Assembly: GCA_003242315.1 (NCBI GenBank)
Contig: QGUY01000243.1
Span: 1 to 5,889 of the forward strand
Length of the DNA stretch: 5,889 nucleotides
Direction: 5' to 3'
Origin: Bacteroidota bacterium
GTDB taxonomy: Bacteria > Bacteroidota > Bacteroidia > Cytophagales > Cyclobacteriaceae
Position 1 is the stretch's first letter; each line of letters opens with the position of its first letter. The translations under genes and the position numbers were made by a program. A model generated the notes under the pieces. The model ran no database searches and was not told the origin of the DNA. It saw only the letters and a program-made list of their open reading frames with translations. Shown piece after piece: positions 4,450 through 5,889 of this stretch.

Positions 4450-5829
4450 GTGCAGATCAGGAAAAACACCAAAGCGCATAAGTCCATCCTTCAGATTGTC
4501 GAAGAATGTGCGACCCGACCGGACCGCGAAAAGCTCGTACGACTGTACATCACCCGCGCGGGGCATACCCTGCAACAACGCATCAGCATTGATGCCATCC
4601 AGGGAGAAGCGGACTTGCTGTACGACATGACCTACCAAACGGTTCTGAACAACCTCAAGTCACCTAATCATCAGCTGTATGTAAGCGACGACACACCCGG
4701 CATATACTACTTCCATTCCTCTAACAAAGAATGGGACGAAACACCATTCGAATTCGACGATGCCGTTCTCAAGCTGTTTCCATCGCTTCCCGAACCGCCT
4801 GCTACTCGCAAAAAGGAAAAGGCAGAAAAGTACGTCCTTCCCACAGCACCCAAAACAAAAGCAGTATCTCCTGCAAAACCTGCTGCAAAAAAGAAGATCT
4901 CGGAAAAAAAATCATCGCCTGCGAAAAAAGCAGAGCAACAACCGAACTACCGCCTTAAGCACAAGATCCTCTTCACAAATCTCGACTCGATCATCTTTCG
5001 CCATCCGCAGATTTCAAAACGCGACGTTCTTGATTACTACGATAAAGTGGCCGACCATCTCCTACCCCATCTGAAAGATCGGCCGATCACTATTTACCGA
5101 TATCGGGGCAACGGATTCAGCGAATACACAACCGCATCGTCATTAGTGGCAGACAAGGTAGAATTACCCGACTGGATTCAGACGACAGGGACAAACAAAG
5201 AACAACTCCTCCTGTGCAACGACCGTGATCACCTGTTCTTCTTTCTGGAAGTCGGGGTAGTTGCATTTGCTCACCGGCTTGCAAAAGTCAAGTCTCCGGA
5301 TCGACCAGACTATGTTGTCATTACTCTCGGCGACGACACCGAATGGCCTGTCCTTGCTGACGCCGCACACGAAGCTAAAAGCATCCTCGACGGACTTAAG
5401 TTACCATCTTCAATCAAGTGGGACGGCGAATCGCATCTTCACATTTACATACCGCTCGACGGAAAGAGCGACTTCGAAACAGCGCACGATGCCGCTAAGT
5501 TTATCTGCCGCCTTCTCAAACTTAAAGCCCCCGATCTGATAATCCTTCCGTCCACAGAAAATGGATACAACAAGATATGGGTCAACTATGTACTGAATGA
5601 CGAGACAACCGGCGTAGTGGCCGCTTATTCGCTGGCAGGCAATTACCCCGGTGTCGCACTTCCTCTGTCCTGGGATGACATCACTCCGGATCTCAAACCC
5701 GGGAGGTTTACAGTCAAAGAAATAGTAAAGCTAAAGAAGATGCCGGAGCTCAAGTATCCTTCGAAAAAAGTGGACGCCCGCGCGTTGCTTGAGAAGTTGG
5801 AGGATTTGTATGGATTTCTCTTAGAGTAA
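4450..5829 (+). CDS. LigD-polymerase-domain-like protein with degenerate active site and novel N-terminal domain
   Basis: It resembles the primase-polymerase domain of the NHEJ ligase LigD, but probably lacks polymerase activity. Residues 1-112 form a compact unrecognised domain. Residues 118-165 are a Lys/Ala/Pro-rich linker. Residues about 168-431 follow the LigD-polymerase pattern: ILFTNLDSIIF, KRDVLDYYDKVADHLLPHLKDRPITIYR (190-217), VVAFAH, KWDGESHLHIYIPL, AAYSLAGNYPG, PLSWDDI and RFT. At the catalytic positions, DLDP has become T292-L-G294-D, the third aspartate is N379 (WVNYVLN), and SGGKG has become DGESH, so all three metal-binding aspartates are gone. His331 is kept. No phosphoesterase or ligase domain is fused, and no Ku gene is in view. 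The start is GTG at 4450: an in-frame TGA at 4429 rules out a longer gene, and there is no Shine-Dalgarno sequence. The frame is intact over 459 codons with conserved structural residues, arguing for a selected non-catalytic role such as DNA-end or nucleotide binding (inference). Confidence 0.82.
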   Translation: MQIRKNTKAHKSILQIVEECATRPDREKLVRLYITRAGHTLQQRISIDAIQGEADLLYDMTYQTVLNNLKSPNHQLYVSDDTPGIYYFHSSNKEWDETPFEFDDAVLKLFPSLPEPPATRKKEKAEKYVLPTAPKTKAVSPAKPAAKKKISEKKSSPAKKAEQQPNYRLKHKILFTNLDSIIFRHPQISKRDVLDYYDKVADHLLPHLKDRPITIYRYRGNGFSEYTTASSLVADKVELPDWIQTTGTNKEQLLLCNDRDHLFFFLEVGVVAFAHRLAKVKSPDRPDYVVITLGDDTEWPVLADAAHEAKSILDGLKLPSSIKWDGESHLHIYIPLDGKSDFETAHDAAKFICRLLKLKAPDLIILPSTENGYNKIWVNYVLNDETTGVVAAYSLAGNYPGVALPLSWDDITPDLKPGRFTVKEIVKLKKMPELKYPSKKVDARALLEKLEDLYGFLLE

Positions 5830-5835
5830 CGTTTG

Positions 5836-5872
5836 AACCACATAGGACATAGGTCACATAGAGGGCACATAG
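5836..5872 (-). repeat. ~8-10-nt period CACATAG repeat after the LigD-like gene
   Basis: Four units built on CATAG follow 6 bp past the stop codon: CACATAGGA, CATAGGT, CACATAGAGG, GCACATAG. On the minus strand this reads as CTATGTG-type units, the same theme as 2687-2725. I see no terminator hairpin. The remaining bases to 5889 hold nothing recognisable. Confidence 0.55.
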
Positions 5873-5889
5873 TGTTGGCCACTCAGTAC

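Noticed and set aside
4450..5829. Full NHEJ ligase LigD
   Set aside because: There is no ligase (nucleotidyltransferase KxDG) or phosphoesterase domain, only the polymerase-type domain, and its catalytic aspartates are missing.

Overview
The window looks like a chromosomal segment from a bacterium of the Bacteroidota / Chlorobiota-Ignavibacteria-Kapabacteria (FCB) kind. I infer this from three things. None of the six genes has a convincing Shine-Dalgarno sequence. The 4340-4450 intergenic region carries a TTTG-N20-TAATATTG motif and a perfect TAnnTTTG motif, both resembling the Bacteroidota sigma factor consensus. The transposase also resembles those common in that group. Base composition is moderate. 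I cannot name a species.

Region 1 (1-1427) is a REP/RAYT locus. A minus-strand REP-associated tyrosine transposase (HMH motif plus C-terminal YIRNNP tyrosine) lies between two directly repeated elements of about 146 bp (35-181 and 1199-1343). Each element is a pair of 9-bp-stem hairpins in inverted orientation around a spacer of about 100 bp. The conserved GTAG tetranucleotide sits at the inner foot of the hairpins, which is REPIN architecture. Arrays of about 17 bp, built from half of the same hairpin, extend outward from the elements. A third REP hairpin, with an 18-bp-period array, lies in frame inside the transposase gene itself.

Region 2 (1428-2810) is a gene-poor leader of about 390 bp, an exported alpha/beta hydrolase, and an intergenic stretch with a 10-nt-period repeat and a perfect 14-bp palindrome.

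Region 3 (2811-3758) is a tight two-gene operon: an exported DUF4142 protein followed 3 bp later by a lipoprotein cupredoxin with a complete type 1 copper site. It points to an envelope copper/redox or stress function.

Region 4 (3762-5829) is a divergent pair. The YdeI/OmdA-like DUF1801 protein runs leftward and ends 3 bp from the cupredoxin stop. A 459-aa protein runs rightward. It has an unrecognised N-terminal domain, a Lys/Ala/Pro-rich linker and a LigD-type primase-polymerase domain in which all three expected metal-binding aspartates are replaced (T292, G294, N379). It looks like a pseudo-polymerase. The window ends in another short ~10-nt-period repeat (5836-5872).

The two strongest candidates for something undescribed are the REPIN-type system that has entered its own transposase gene and the apparently inactive LigD-polymerase-like protein.
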